DNA from: Penium margaritaceum
Taxonomy: Eukaryota > Streptophyta > Zygnematophyceae > Desmidiales > Peniaceae
NCBI GenBank assembly: GCA_023375785.1
Contig: SZWC01003570.1
Coordinates: 6,640-52,485 of the forward strand
Length of the DNA stretch: 45,846 bases
Reading direction: 5' to 3'
Positions 11,678-22,488 of this stretch are shown here, in pieces (positions within the stretch are counted from its first letter, which is position 1; every line of letters starts with the position of its first letter). Both the position numbers and the translations under genes were made by a program. Below the pieces are notes generated by a model. It did not search any database, was not told the DNA's origin, and saw nothing but the letters and a program-made list of their open reading frames with translations.

Positions 11678-11682
11678 CGGCT
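11678..11682. repeat. Target-site duplication of element E (right copy)
   Basis: CGGCT, identical to 2766-2770. Confidence 0.85.
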
Positions 11683-11880
11683 GCCGCCTGATGCAGGTGT
11701 CACCTGCTGTTGGTGGCGGCTGCTGTTGATGCTCTCGCTCTCAAATGGGTGACGTCGCCGGCAGTCGGGTGTCGTCAGCAGGATCCTGTGGATCGGCAAC
11801 AGTGGTGACGCTCACTGCTGCTGCTCTACTACGTCTGTGCTGCGTAGCTCGGCAAGAAGTGTCTCACTGCTCTCATACCA
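11683..11880 (-). repeat. PBS-proximal leader of element B-prime
   Basis: Continues the CTG-rich sequence interrupted by E. At 11869-11880 the minus strand reads TGGTATGAGAGC, one base from the tRNA-Met PBS, directly adjoining a B-like LTR end. This marks a minus-strand B-type element whose interior would lie left of E. Confidence 0.6.
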
Positions 11881-12470
11881 TGAGAAGATGCATGGAGGCT
11901 TCCTAGCGACACAGCCGTGGACTAGGCGTCAGTGCCTGGTCAGATGTTGACAACAGTAACAGGTCGTTCACACAATGACAAGGGTCTGGCTATGAGACAC
12001 AAGGCAAAGTGGCAGAATGCTTCAATAGCATATGCAGAGAGAAATGAAAAATGACAGGTCCATGGCATAAGTACCTGCCGTGGCACACGGCAGGTATCGC
12101 TCGCGACAGTGCAAGGCCCGTCCTAAAACCAGCCAAAAAACACTGTTTTTGACCGTAACTCTGTGCAGACATGCCAGAACACTACGTCGTCTGAACCTAG
12201 ACGTGCAAGATCACAAGACGGAAGCTACTAGTGGTCACATGCATGCATCCGGCATCAAACGGTGGACACACAATGCAAAAACATGCAAATCACGCCCACA
12301 GCCAATCCATTGATAAACTCCTACCTGCTGCAGGAAAACTGCAGGAGGTCCCGGGCAGCGTCCAGAGCTTTGGAACGGTCGTTGGTCAGATCCAAGCTGG
12401 TAGTCCACCACCAGATGACGCACCGGTACCACCAGGGTCCGCATTAGGGATGTGCATGAGTATGGACATG
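11881..12470 (-). repeat. 5' LTR of element B-prime, outer end missing
   Basis: Read on minus it aligns with the B LTR (21746-22476). Shared landmarks are GACTACCGTTCC-like, CTGCAG-rich, GTCCACCGT, CACGTCTAGGTTCAGACG and CACAGAGTTACGG blocks, and an end resembling AGGAAGCCTCC...CTTCTCATGG. Homology fades at about 12465, before the TGTTGG start, so the outer end is lost or diverged. Confidence 0.65.
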
Positions 12471-12527
12471 GCCGAGTGGTCATAGTAAACTGTACAAGTC
12501 GACAGGAACGTCACAAATCACAACAAT

Positions 12528-12717
12528 GCCATGGACCTAACATTTGTCATTTCTCTCTGCAAATGCTATTGAAGCATTATGACACTTTGCCTTGTGTCTC
12601 CTAGCCAGACCCTTGCCGTTGTGTGCATGACTTGTGACTGTCGTCACTGTGTGACCTGGCACTGAAACCTAGTCAACGGCTGTGTCGCTACGAAGCTTCC
12701 ACGCATCTTCTCACGTC
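12528..12717 (+). repeat. Inverted partial B-type LTR
   Basis: Corresponds to the reverse complement of 11877-12064 (shared segments around ATTTGTCATTTCTCTCTGC and CAGACCCTTGCCG). It forms inverted arms of about 190 bp with a 466-bp spacer. It ends in CTTCTCACG, where other B LTRs end CTTCTCATGG, and no PBS follows. Confidence 0.65.
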
Positions 12718-13101
12718 CACCTGGCATCCTATCGCGTGAGTGATTTATGCGGTGGTTAGATTTGTTTCGACCTTGTCGAGGTTCACATACAAAAGTGTTG
12801 GTTCGTGGTCAATAATGAGGAAATTTTATGAAAGTTCCTGCATGAGTATGATGTCATCTTCACCTCGGACATCCAAATCTAAAACCGCCTCCTTTATCGG
12901 CCCAAGTAAGTAGGGGTCAAGTGTACCTTCATACACATATATGTTCTGTCCAAACTCGTGTCAGGTGACTTCGACAGAGCTTCAATCCGGGTTTCATCCA
13001 TATCTTGTAGAATTGGTGAGTAAAACCAATAGAACACAAAAAATAACACTTACGACACCTACCTTTCCTAAACAATTCCTCTGTAACCAGTGTGGCATGA
13101 A
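12718..13101. other. Low-copy flanking sequence
   Basis: AT-richer, non-repetitive within the window. No ORF, RNA gene or LTR recognised. It may be original host DNA into which A1 inserted. Confidence 0.4.
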
Positions 13102-13943
13102 TGTGAATTGGTTATTGTGCATCTCTCATTGTGTCCTCCCGGCTTGTGTACATCGGCGTGCAGATGAATGACGGTGAGACTCGACGCTGCAGGAGTGTCG
13201 TCCGGTGGAGCTGACGCACTCTGAGGCCTACTCACAGTTCGCTGGAGCCTCCTCCCTCCGACGACGTGCTCAGCTCCATCGGCAGGCCTCCTCGGCAATC
13301 GGGCCGTCGGCGGTCACTACCACTGTAGATGCTTTCTGCATGCACCCAGAGTTGTTTCTGACTGTGCCATTCCATCTGCAGCATCATGCTCTGCCTAGGG
13401 TCCATGTCTCTTGTTGCATGGCACTCTTTTGCATCATGGACCGTCGTAGGCACTGCCTGGGTTCGGGGAGCCATGACTCTTTGCTGCTATTTTTCTAACT
13501 GATTCTGACCGCACGACTGCGTTCGCAGTGTCGGTATTACGGTATGATCTAGTTTTCAGGCAAAACGGACCACGCCTGGGTTTTCAACTGTCAGGTGTCT
13601 GGCAGGGCTCACCGAGAAAACCTTGCCTGCCAGAAAATAGATCTAGGACTATTTTCTGATTGGCTGGTCAGCTGAGTAAAAATTTCTACACTACTGGGGG
13701 GGGCTAGAACGTGGAGGGGTCTCCCATTGTAGCTTATTCTTCATTCCTAATCAGGCACTTTCAGTTTTCAGCTGCTTTCTGATGCTAACACTCGCGCGCG
13801 CATTTCTAAGTTACAAACCCAGAGTTTCCAGACTCAGTCTCTAGAGCAGCAAACTGACGGGGCAGCAGAGTTAAGCAACGAGCATGGAAGCCCACACGCT
13901 GCATCAACAACGCTATTGCTCCAACCTGCTGCCTAGTTCTCCA
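13102..13943 (+). repeat. 5' LTR of element A1
   Basis: About 842 bp. It shares long blocks with 20994-21745 and 43036-43818: CCTCCCGGCTTGTGTACATC, GTCGTCCGGTGGAGC, the ACTATTTTCTGATTGGCTG stretch with an inverted CCAAT box, a poly-G run and GGGGTCTCCCATTG. The left edge (TGTGAATTGG) is diverged from the TGTTTGG and TGTTGG starts of the other copies, so the start is approximate. Confidence 0.8.
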
Positions 13944-13946
13944 TTT

Positions 13947-13958
13947 TGGTATCAGAGC
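13947..13958 (+). promoter_or_regulatory. Primer-binding site of A1
   Basis: TGGTATCAGAGC three bases after the LTR end; initiator tRNA-Met type. Confidence 0.88.
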
Positions 13959-15282
13959 CAGAGTGTAGCAGCAACAGCAGAAGACTGGACTACAGGTGCC
14001 AGACAACGTCGGCAGACCCCCATACGCACCAGTGCAGGCGAAATGCTGCCGGATTTTTTCTGGCAGCATTGACCCGTATGCTGGCTGCGTCACATTTTTT
14101 CCCACGGCTACAAGGCTAGGGGAAATGCTACCGGATTTTATCCGGTAGCGCTTACCCCCACGCGTGACACGAGGAGGTAAGCAACAGGCCACTTCCGACA
14201 CCTGCGGATGACGACACGCGTGGCAATGTCACCCAGGTGCAGTGACAGGCACCATCGTGCAGCAGCAGTAGCCGCCAGCAGCAGCAGCTCGCAACAGCAA
14301 CAGCAGCCGGCAGCAGTAGCAGCTTGCAATAGCAGTAGCAACGGCAGCAAGCAACAACAGCAGCAATGAGCAACAGCAGCAGTAGTAGCAAGCTGCAGCA
14401 GCTGTAGCAGCAAGCAGCAGCATCAGCCGGCTGTAGCAGCAGCAAGCAGCAGCCGGCAGCAGCCAGCAGCTGCTGCTGCTGCTCGCAGCCCATAGCTCGT
14501 CGCGAGTAGCGGGCTGCAAGCAACGAGCCTGCTACTCGCTGCGAGCAGCGAGCTACTAGCAACAAGCAGCAAGCTCGATGCTCGTTGCCCAAAGCGAGCA
14601 GCAAGGCTTGTTGTGCCAGACAAAAAGAGAATAGAGAAGAAAAAGGACTAGAAAAAAAATCCACCACCCAAGTAGCAACTGCCATAGCTGATACAGCAGC
14701 CACAACAGCCGCAACAATATGCAACGGTAGCAGCAGGAGCATCACCTACAATAGCAGCAGCTATAACAATAGCAACAATAGCAGCAGCAGTGGCTGCTGC
14801 AACATCAGCAGCAGCAATAGTAGCAACAGCAGCAGCAGCTGCAACAGCATCAGCAGCTGCAACAGCATCAGCAGCAGCAGTTGCTCTTGCCACAACAGTC
14901 GCAGTAGCAGCAAAAGCAGCAACTACAGCAATGGCAGCTACAGCAGTAGCAGCAGCAACAGTTGTAGGAGCAACAGCATCGGCAACAACAACAGTAGCAG
15001 CGGCATCAACAATAGCAGCCGCTGCAACTGTGTAGTAGCGGCCCTAACTACCGCTACTGCTGAAGTCAGCATCCACCCTCTGACGTCACTTCTGATGTCA
15101 TCAACACAAAAAAGGGGCAGAAGGGTGGGGAAGAATCTTTATATCGATAACAGCAGTAGAATACGCCGCACCAGCTGCTGACGCCAGCCGTCTGAGGCAG
15201 ACATCACTGCTGACATCAATAGCACACAAAACACACAAAAAAAAACAAAAAAAACAAACACAAAGAGAGGGGGCACAATACC
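13959..15282 (+). repeat. CAG-rich leader of A1 with twin hairpins
   Basis: Directly after the PBS lie two hairpins: 14042-14070 (AATGCTGCC / GGCAGCATT, 11-nt loop) and 14127-14149 (GCTACCGGAT / ATCCGGTAGC, 3-nt loop). CAG/GCA runs follow (about 14245-15040), with a GCTCG/CGAGC-rich inverted-repeat stretch and a purine-rich tract near 14600-14660. TGACGTCA occurs at about 15081 with variants nearby. The many Ser, Ala, Gln or Leu-rich open frames here are by-products of the triplet repeat. Confidence 0.75.
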
Positions 15283-16676
15283 ATGGCTAACAGCCCCACT
15301 GGGGAGGGGTCCTCCTCCGCTGGGGGGACCCCCAGGTAGGTGGCCCCCCACCTTTTCTTGTAGTAGCTGTAACAACTGCAGCAAAAGCTTCAGTAGGACC
15401 GAGAACAGGATTAGCTGTAGCCGCAACAGTAGCAGCAGTAGTAGCAGCAGCAGCAACAACAACGGCAGCAGTAGCAACAACAACAGCAGCAGCAACATCA
15501 GTAGCAGCAACCAACAAGCATCATCGCCAACACCCCTCATCCCTTAATTTCCATTTGGCAACAGCTCATCGCCTTGACGCAAGAGCTTGCAGCACTGTAG
15601 CCACTGGCCTCACCGACGGCCACCAGTGCTCCGCCGCCATTCATTCCTCCTAAGCACGCCAGCCCCGTTGTGTCCGCTGCCACGCATTACCTCGCGCAAC
15701 AATATAGTCAGCACCAATGGCAGAAAGTAACCTCTGTCCTTGGCCCCACTCTGGGCACAAGCCGCACGCAAAAGGAATTTGAGATGCCGCCCCCGTCGCT
15801 TCAGGCCGGTGAGCAGTTCCGGAGTAAGGAGCCCAGCTTTTGCATCTGGGTGCAGGGTGAGAGCCTATGGGCATACTACACTCTTCCGTACAATTCCACC
15901 GAGGCCAACCAGCTGTATGACGCTGGTCGCGCCGTCCACACCCTCGTTCATGTCGCTCCTCTAGCTTTCGGCCTGGCCCTAGAGCCCTTTCTTGGCAATT
16001 TCATCACTAGCAACGTGTCAGACCCTGCAACCGCGTGGCACGTCCTCACTCGCCCCCATCGCCTATCGAGCAAGGTCGAAACCAGCCGTCTGCTGCACGA
16101 GTTCAACTCCCTCCACATGGGGGAGACCGAGACAGTCACCACCTACTAGCAGCGGGCTGAAGACATCCTTCGTCGCCTCAGCACCTCCGCTCCACCCCCT
16201 CTGGCCGTGCTCCTCACCATCTAGTGCAGCGCCACTGGCGCGTACGCGGACGTCTTCGTGCACTACTCCCAGGACGTCCTCTCCACCATGGCAGCCCAGG
16301 GCACCCTCATACCCTGGGCATACAAGCTCTTCCTCAGGATTGAGGAGGCTCACTTGGAGTCTCGCCTTCAGCACGTAGAGTCTCTGGCCTCCCCTGCCGT
16401 CGCCTCCCCCACCATAGCTACCTCCACCAGTCTCTTCATCACCGGGAAAGAAGAAACGTCAGAGCAAGAAGGACAAGGGTCGGCAGCAGAAGTAGTGGCA
16501 GCAATTGACTCAGTCCAGTGGTGGTGGCTCTGTCTGCCACAACTGTGGCCAGCCCGGGCACGGGTGGTACACGTGCCCGCTACCCACGGACAAGGGGCGC
16601 GTCATCGCCACCATGCGTCGCCAGCGGGAGCACCGTCTTGTCTCTGCCGCCGTCACTGTCTCTGAACCCTGACGCC
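15283..16676 (+). pseudogene. A1 gag with CCHC zinc knuckle (stops and frameshift)
   Basis: Starts at ATG 15283 (MANSPTGEGSSSAGG), matching the A2 gag start at 45203. In-frame stops are TAG 15337-15339, TAG 16147-16149 and TAG 16222-16224. Frame 1 holds the UBN2-like copia capsid segment (LQAGEQFRSKE, WVQGESLWAYYTL, ATAWHVLTRPHR, LHEFNSLHMGE). The nucleocapsid knuckle CHNCGQPGHGWYTC at 16535-16576 is in another frame, so there is a frameshift between about 16440 and 16530. It would form the particle shell and bind genomic RNA; not functional as it stands. Confidence 0.82.
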
Positions 16677-16915
16677 TCGACCTTGTCCAGCAGCTCCACT
16701 ACTCCGAGTGCCGAACCGGTCCCGTAGCAGCATCACCCGCAGCCGTCGGCGCCCCCATCCCCTTCACTGGTGTAGTCTTTGTTCTATCCGAGCTCCGACA
16801 CCGTCACTCCGTACTTAGTCTACACTGCCGAGCCGTCCACCCGTGAGCGACAGTTGGAGCATTTCATTGTGCTCCAGCTTGGTCTACTCCGCCCTCCCCT
16901 CCAGGGAAGTGCAAG

Positions 16916-18530
16916 TTGGTCACCTCCTACTCGTTCCCCTCGCCCTGCATGACTGTGACTGAGCTACGGTCGTGTCCTGCCTCCTCGTCTATCTCACCGT
17001 CTCCCATGGTCTCCTCTGTCCCTTTTTGTGACCACATCACGTGGCTTGATGATTGGCAGTCTCGGTTCGCGCCCCCTTCCACCGCGTCCACGTCTCTTTC
17101 ATGCTGCCATGTGACTGTTAGTGATCTGGCGACTCCGGTCCATGAACCGGCCAAGACCTGGATCATTGACTCCGGGGCTACGCATCACATGACGGCCTCT
17201 CGTGAGGCTTTCAATATGCTTGATCATTTCGGTGATCTATCCGGTGTTCGGACAGGCTCCGGCCAGGTGTTACCTGTCCGCGACGTCGGTGTCGTTCATT
17301 CCCGTGGTCCTATAGGTGATGTCTTCCTGACCGATGTCTGTTTTGTCCCCGGTCTTGAGCTCAGCCTCCTGTCCGTTACTATCCTTGACCGCATGAGCAT
17401 GAACGTTGTGCACTCGTGTGGTGTTGGCACAGTGTTGTTGTGTCTGTCCGGTCTTGTCGTTCTTCACGTCACCACCCATGACAACCTGTGGCACGTGCCT
17501 TGTCAGTCCTCCTCTCCTTCTGTCCCCTCCCCGTCGGCCGCCACAGGCCATGTGTTTGTCACCAGCACGCTCTCTCTGCAGCACACCTCTCTCTTGCACT
17601 GCCGCCTTTGCCACGTCCACTCTGCTGTCATTGAAAGCATGCTCCGCACCCAGCCGGCCAAGGGCCTTGACTCTAAGACTTTCCCTTTGTCGTGCCCCAC
17701 GGAGTGCGTTGATTGCGCTCAGGGCAAGATGCACCAGTCCACATACCCTTTGTCCTCCTCCCGTTCCTCCGCCCCCCTCGACCTGGTCCATTCCTATTTC
17801 ATGGGTCCTCTCCCTACCGATTCCGTCTGAGAGCATGGCCATTATGTCCTAACCCTCACTGACGACTACTCGTGCTACCGTTGGGTCTTCTGCCTACGGC
17901 AAAAGAGCGATGTCGCTCGTACCATTCAGAACTGGCTTGTCCTTGCGAGTGCGAGTGTGGTTGATCCCTTCGCCTCTTTCACTCTGATTGCGGTGGTGAG
18001 TACATGGGCGAGACCACTACTTTTCTCGCCTCCCGCGGTATCCACCACGAGACGACCGCGCCGTGCACGCCCGCCCAGAACGGGGTCTCCGAGCGGTGGA
18101 ACCGTACCATGGCCGATGTCGTCCGCACCATGCGGGTTGAGTTTGGCCTCTCCGATGGCTTCTACTTTGAAGCCATGGCCTACATGACGTAGGTCTGGAA
18201 CCGGATTCCTCACGGACCCCTTCCCCGCCAGTCCACGCTGTACCAGCACTGGTGCGGTCAACGAGCCGACCTTCGCCCTGCTCGCATATGGGACTGCATA
18301 GCCATCATGTGGATGCCCGTCCCGCAACAGGGCAGCAAGCTCGCCCCCCATAGGCGTCCCTGCACCTTTCTCTGTGTCCCTTGTCAGTCCAAGGCTAGGC
18401 GCTTGTGGGACCCCTCCCGACAATGCATCGTCGAGTCCCGCGATGCCCTCTTCTTTGAGGAACTGTTTCCGCACGATCTCGTTCACTTCGGCCCGTCGGT
18501 GTCCCTCCCATCGCGTGGGGAAGTGCTGAG
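16916..18530 (+). pseudogene. A1 protease, GAG-pre-integrase and integrase (inactive)
   Basis: Order: protease active site IIDSGATHHMT (DSGA at 17168-17179), LELSLLSVTILDR, GAG-pre-integrase (LLHCRLCHVHS ... CVDCAQGKMH), then the integrase core. The first catalytic Asp (HADV in D and E) is Tyr here (HSYF, TAT at 17795-17797). The second (HSDCGGEY, Asp at 17986-17988) and the Glu of GVSERWN are kept in a different frame. Stops: TGA 17828-17830 and TAG 18190-18192, the latter where D has Trp (TGG). The integrase C-terminal part (RLWDPSRQCIVESRDALFFEE) lies at about 18390-18475. Confidence 0.85.
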
Positions 18531-18609
18531 TCCGTCCTCCGTCCTACCGCTTTCGGGTGGCACATCACTTACTCCCTCCGCTTTAGTAGCCCCTGTCGCG
18601 CCCGCTGCC

Positions 18610-19007
18610 CCCTCCAAGCCAGGAGCACCAGTTGCGCCCACTAGCCCCTCCGGGCCGGCGATCCCTGTCTTCTCCACCAGTCCCTCCAGGCCGGTGGTCC
18701 CAGTCGCGTCCACCGGTCCCTCCGGGCCAGCTGCCCCATTCGCGTCCACTAGTCCCTTCGGGCCAGCCGCCCCAGTCGTGTCCACTGGTCCCTCTGGGCC
18801 AGCCGCATCAGTCGCTTCCACTGGTCCCTCCATGCCAGATACCCCAGTCGCGTCCACAAGTCCCTCCGGGCCAGCCGCCCCTATCACGCCCACGGGCCCC
18901 TTCATGCCGACGGCTCCAGTCGCGTCCACTGGCCCCTCCAGACCAGCATCCCCAGTCGCGCCTACTGATCCCTCCGGACTAGCAGCCACGTCCGCCTCCA
19001 TCGGCAC
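18610..19007 (+). repeat. 36-bp coding minisatellite, about 11 units of a Pro-rich 12-mer
   Basis: Between integrase and RT of A1 the frame contains about 11 imperfect copies of PSGPAAPVASTG. The frame is open and the repeat keeps the phase. D and E have a Ser/Pro-rich but non-tandem linker at the same place, so this is an A1-specific expansion of a flexible linker. Confidence 0.8.
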
Positions 19008-19329
19008 GTCAGACTCGGGGCAATCTCCTGCCCTTTCGTGCTACACGCGTGGCCCAGGCGGCAACCTCCGACCCAAGCCGTCAGTGAGCGTGCAGATCGC
19101 AGCACCTCGCCCTGTGGCGTCTCGGCCCCTTGTCGCTCCACGAGTCTCTTACACTCCTACGGTCGTGAATGGGAACCCTAGCACCAAGGCCCTCGGCCTG
19201 ACCACTTTGCTTATCATTGTAGACCTTCACCCTGGCTCTGCACTGGGCTACGTCATGCTTCATCACGAGCATCGGCATATTGTCACGGCTGCACTTGCAG
19301 GCATCCCACCTGGAGCTCGACATGCACAC

Positions 19330-20903
19330 ACTCTCTCATTCTACTCCATAGTACGCCCGAAGGACCCAACCACCCTGCGCGAGGCTCGTGCCTCTCCTGA
19401 GGCTGCACACTGGGATGTCGCCTACGCTGACGAGCTCGCTGCTATCCGGCAGCACCACGTGTATGACCTCGTTGACCTCCCTCCAAGTCGGAAGGCCATC
19501 GGTGCCAAGTGGGTCTTTCGGTGCAAATGGAAGCCCGACGGGTCCTAGGACAAGTACAAGGACCGCCTCACAGCCAAGGGGTTTGCTCAGGTCCCTAGGG
19601 TCGACTGCAACCAGATAATTTCTCTAGTTGGCCGGTTCTCCACAAGCGAGGCACTCTTCAGTCTGGTTGCCCAGCATGGGTGGGAGCTACATCAAACGGA
19701 CGTGAGAAACGCCTTCCTCCATGGTTCATTAGAGGGTGAGGAGCTCTACATGGTGCAGCCTCCAGGCTTCGACGTCGACACTGGGAGAGTCTGGCGGCTG
19801 CGGAACGCCCTCTACGGCGTGAAGCAGTCACCTTGGTGCTGGAACCAAGAGATCAGCAGCACGCTCCTTCGCGGCGGCCTTCGGCGTACTACCGCTGACC
19901 CCGCACTGTTCGTCAGCCCGCGAGGCCAGACCCTCGCCGCTGTCCTGGTCTTCGTGGACTATCTCCTCATTGTGTCGCCTGACATGGCTGTCGTCCAGCG
20001 TGTCAAGGACCTGCTGCACACCGCCTACCAGATGAAGGATCTCAAGTCTGGCCGAGTCATCCTGGGCATGGAGCTCGAGCATGATCGCTCCCAAGGCATC
20101 CTACACGTCCACCAGGCTGCCTATGTATAAACCCTGTCCACTCACTTCGCCAAGGACCTGGCCCTCTTGCCCAGCACATCTTCACCCATGTCCCCTGATG
20201 GTCACGTGAAGCTGAAGAGTCCTGACCCAACCGTTGTGGGAGAGCCAGTAGACGTGACCACGTATCTGCGAGTCATCGGGTCACTCATGTTCCAAGCAAC
20301 GACAACGCACCCAGACATCGCGTTCGCCGACCTCCTAGCCCAGTTTTCTCAGGAGTCGCGTCACCTTCACTTTGAGGCCGCGATCCGAGTACTGCACTAC
20401 ATCGTCTCAACTCCTCGGTGAGGTCTCATGTTCCGCTGCCAGCCGTCTGTCGTCGCGGTGGGCTACACCGACAATGACTAGGCCGGCAGTCCAGATGGTA
20501 AGAGTCGCACAGGCTGGATCTTTCTGATCGGCGGCATGGCTGTGTCAAGCAAGGGTGCATTACACGCAACACTGCTGAGGCGGAGTACATGGGTCTTGGC
20601 TCAGGCGTGTGTGAGAGTGTGTGGTTGCGTCGTCTGTTGTTTGAGTTGCGTCAGTCCGTCGCATCCATCACGTTGCATTCTGACAATGAGAGTGCCATGG
20701 CCATCACCGACAATGACGGCGTGCATCACACACACACAAAGCACATCAACGTTGAGTATCACTATGTGTGTTCATTGTTGCATGACGGAAGCATCAGCAT
20801 TGTGTGGGTTAAGACAGCACGGCAGCTGGCTGACTTCTTGACCAAGGCACTGAAGCGCGACTCGTTCAAGAAGGCCATTAGTTCGGTTGGCGTGCGTCCG
20901 TGA
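19330..20903 (+). pseudogene. A1 reverse transcriptase and RNase H (inactive)
   Basis: RVT_2 blocks VDLPPSRKAIGAKWVF, LTAKGFAQV, VRNAFLHGS, ALYGVKQSPWCWNQE and a changed active site FVDY (19951-19962) in place of YVDD. Stops: TAG 19546-19548, TAA 20128-20130, TGA 20419-20421 and TAG 20479-20481, the last in TDND-stop-A where D reads TDSDWA. RNase H continues after a frameshift near 20560 (LHSDNESAMAITDND, HTKHINVEYH, QLADFLTKAL) to 20903. Loss of the second catalytic Asp plus stops means no polymerase activity. Confidence 0.87.
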
Positions 20904-20980
20904 GTGGCTCTCTTTGTCCCTGCCCTTGGGGAGTCTGGTTGTTGACTGTGTCTCTGCCCGCACATGTAAACTACGCCTGT

Positions 20981-20993
20981 GAGTCATGGGGGA
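20981..20993 (+). promoter_or_regulatory. Polypurine tract of A1
   Basis: AGTCATGGGGGAG immediately before the LTR start TGTTTGG; plus-strand priming site. Confidence 0.78.
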
Positions 20994-21745
20994 GTGTTTG
21001 GTTTTGCGCATCTCTCATTGTCCTCTGTTGTGTCCTCCCGGCTTGTGTACATCCGCGTGCAGATGAGTGACGGTGAGACTCGACACTGCTGAAGTGTCGT
21101 CCGGTGGAGCCGACACACTCTGAGGCCTACTCGCAGTTCCCTGGAGCCTCCTCCCTCCGACGACGTGCTCAGCTCCATCGGCAGGCCTCCTCGGCGGTCG
21201 GGCTGCCGGCGGTCACTGCCACCACAAATGCTGTGTGCATGCACCCTGCGTTGTTTCTGACTGTGCCATTGCGTCTGCAGCATCATGCTCTGCTTAGGGT
21301 CCATCTCTCTTGCTGCGTAGCACTGTTTGGCATCATGGACCGTCGTAGGCACTGCCTGGATTCGAGCAGCCAGAAATCTTTGCTGCCATTTTTCTAGCTG
21401 ATTTTCACCACACGACTGCGTTCACAGCGTCACTATTATGGTATGATCCGGTTTTCAGGCAAAACGGACGACGCCCGGGTTTTGGGTTGTCTGCCTGCCA
21501 AAAAATAGATCCATGACTATTTTCTAATTGGCTGGTTTGCTAATTAACAAGTTTTACACTAGTGGGGGGGAACTAGAACTTGGAGGGGTCTCCCATTGTA
21601 GCTTATTCTTCATTCCTAATCAGTCACTTTCAGTCTTCAGCTGCTTTCTGGCGCTAACACTGGCGCGCACATTTCTGAGTAACAAACCCAGAGTTTCCAA
21701 ACTTCATCTCTAGAGCAGCAGACTAAGGGGGCAGCAGACTTAAGC
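20994..21745 (+). repeat. 3' LTR of A1, end truncated at element B
   Basis: About 750 bp homologous to 13102-13943 but ending at TTAAGC, where 13102-13943 goes on with AACGAGCATGG. The next base starts the B LTR. If B inserted here, TAAGC would be its left target copy; the right copy is not found. Confidence 0.8.
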
Positions 21746-22476
21746 TGTTGGTATGTGTCGCTTCCACCCGTCATGAGCCACAGCCGTAGCAGCTACGGGT
21801 GCACCCGGAGCTGATGGTGATCGGTGGCCGCATTGGAGATCGTGACGACCCGACGGGACTCCGAATCGTCCAGGGACTTACCCAGGAGCTGTGACATGAC
21901 AGATCCCTGAGGCGGGCCCTGGTGACATCGGAGGGACGACGGGCGGCGGACTGCTAGCTTGGAGCTGGCCGACTACCGTTCCAGAGCCCCGGACATTGCC
22001 GGGACTCTCTATTGTTTTTCTGCAGCCTGCAGGAGTTTTTTTGGCGGACTGGCCATGAGCCCGATTTTCATGTCTTTGCATTGCATGTCCACCGTCTGAT
22101 GATGGATGCATACATGTGACCAGTCGAAGCGTCGGTTTTTTTTATCTTGCACGTCTAGGTTCAGACGGTGTAGAATTTTGATATGTGTGCGCAGAGTTAC
22201 GGCCAAAACAGTGGTTTTGGGCCGTCTATAGGACAGCTCTTGGACCGCCGCGTGCGACACCCGCTGTGCGCCGCGGCAGGTGTTTAGGTCATGGACCTGT
22301 CATTTGTCATCTCTCTCTGCAATTATATTCAGTTTTGAGTTTCTTGACACTCTGTTTGTGTCCCTACCCAGACCCTTGCAGTTTTGTCTCTAACTGGTGA
22401 CTGTTGTCACACGCTGACCTGGCGCTGATGCTTAGTGTCGCGGCAAGTGGTTAGGAAGGTTCTAGGAAACTTCTCA
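21746..22476 (+). repeat. 5' LTR of element B
   Basis: 731 bp from TGTTGGTATGTG to CTTCTCA. Similar to 27492-28181 until the latter is cut; the last 39 bp are absent from the 3' copy. Confidence 0.87.
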
Positions 22477-22488
22477 TGGTATCAGAGC
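22477..22488 (+). promoter_or_regulatory. Primer-binding site of element B
   Basis: TGGTATCAGAGC directly abutting the LTR end. Confidence 0.88.

Larger units (their letters stand above)
13102..21745 (+). mobile_element. Ty1/copia LTR retrotransposon A1 (decayed, 3' LTR truncated)
   Basis: 5' LTR 13102-13943, PBS at 13947, CAG-rich leader, gag, protease, integrase, RT, RNase H in copia order, polypurine tract ATGGGGGAG ending at 20993, and 3' LTR 20994-21745. At least nine in-frame stops and several frameshifts make it inactive. The 3' LTR stops after TTAAGC, about 80 bp before its expected end, where element B begins. A2 (43036 onward) is a second member with the same LTR and leader. Confidence 0.9.

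Noticed and set aside
14585..15181. Ser/Asn-rich, Ala-rich and Leu/Cys-rich long frames on both strands of the CAG leaders (also 2397-2860, 22651-23244, 28855-29350, 43642-45410)
   Set aside because: Triplet repeats keep all three frames open; these are repeat artefacts without coding evidence.
22096..22140. CTGATGA in the B LTR resembling a hammerhead ribozyme core
   Set aside because: No GAAA follows the possible stem, and the second LTR copy (27842 onward) differs at the critical place, so the core is not satisfied.
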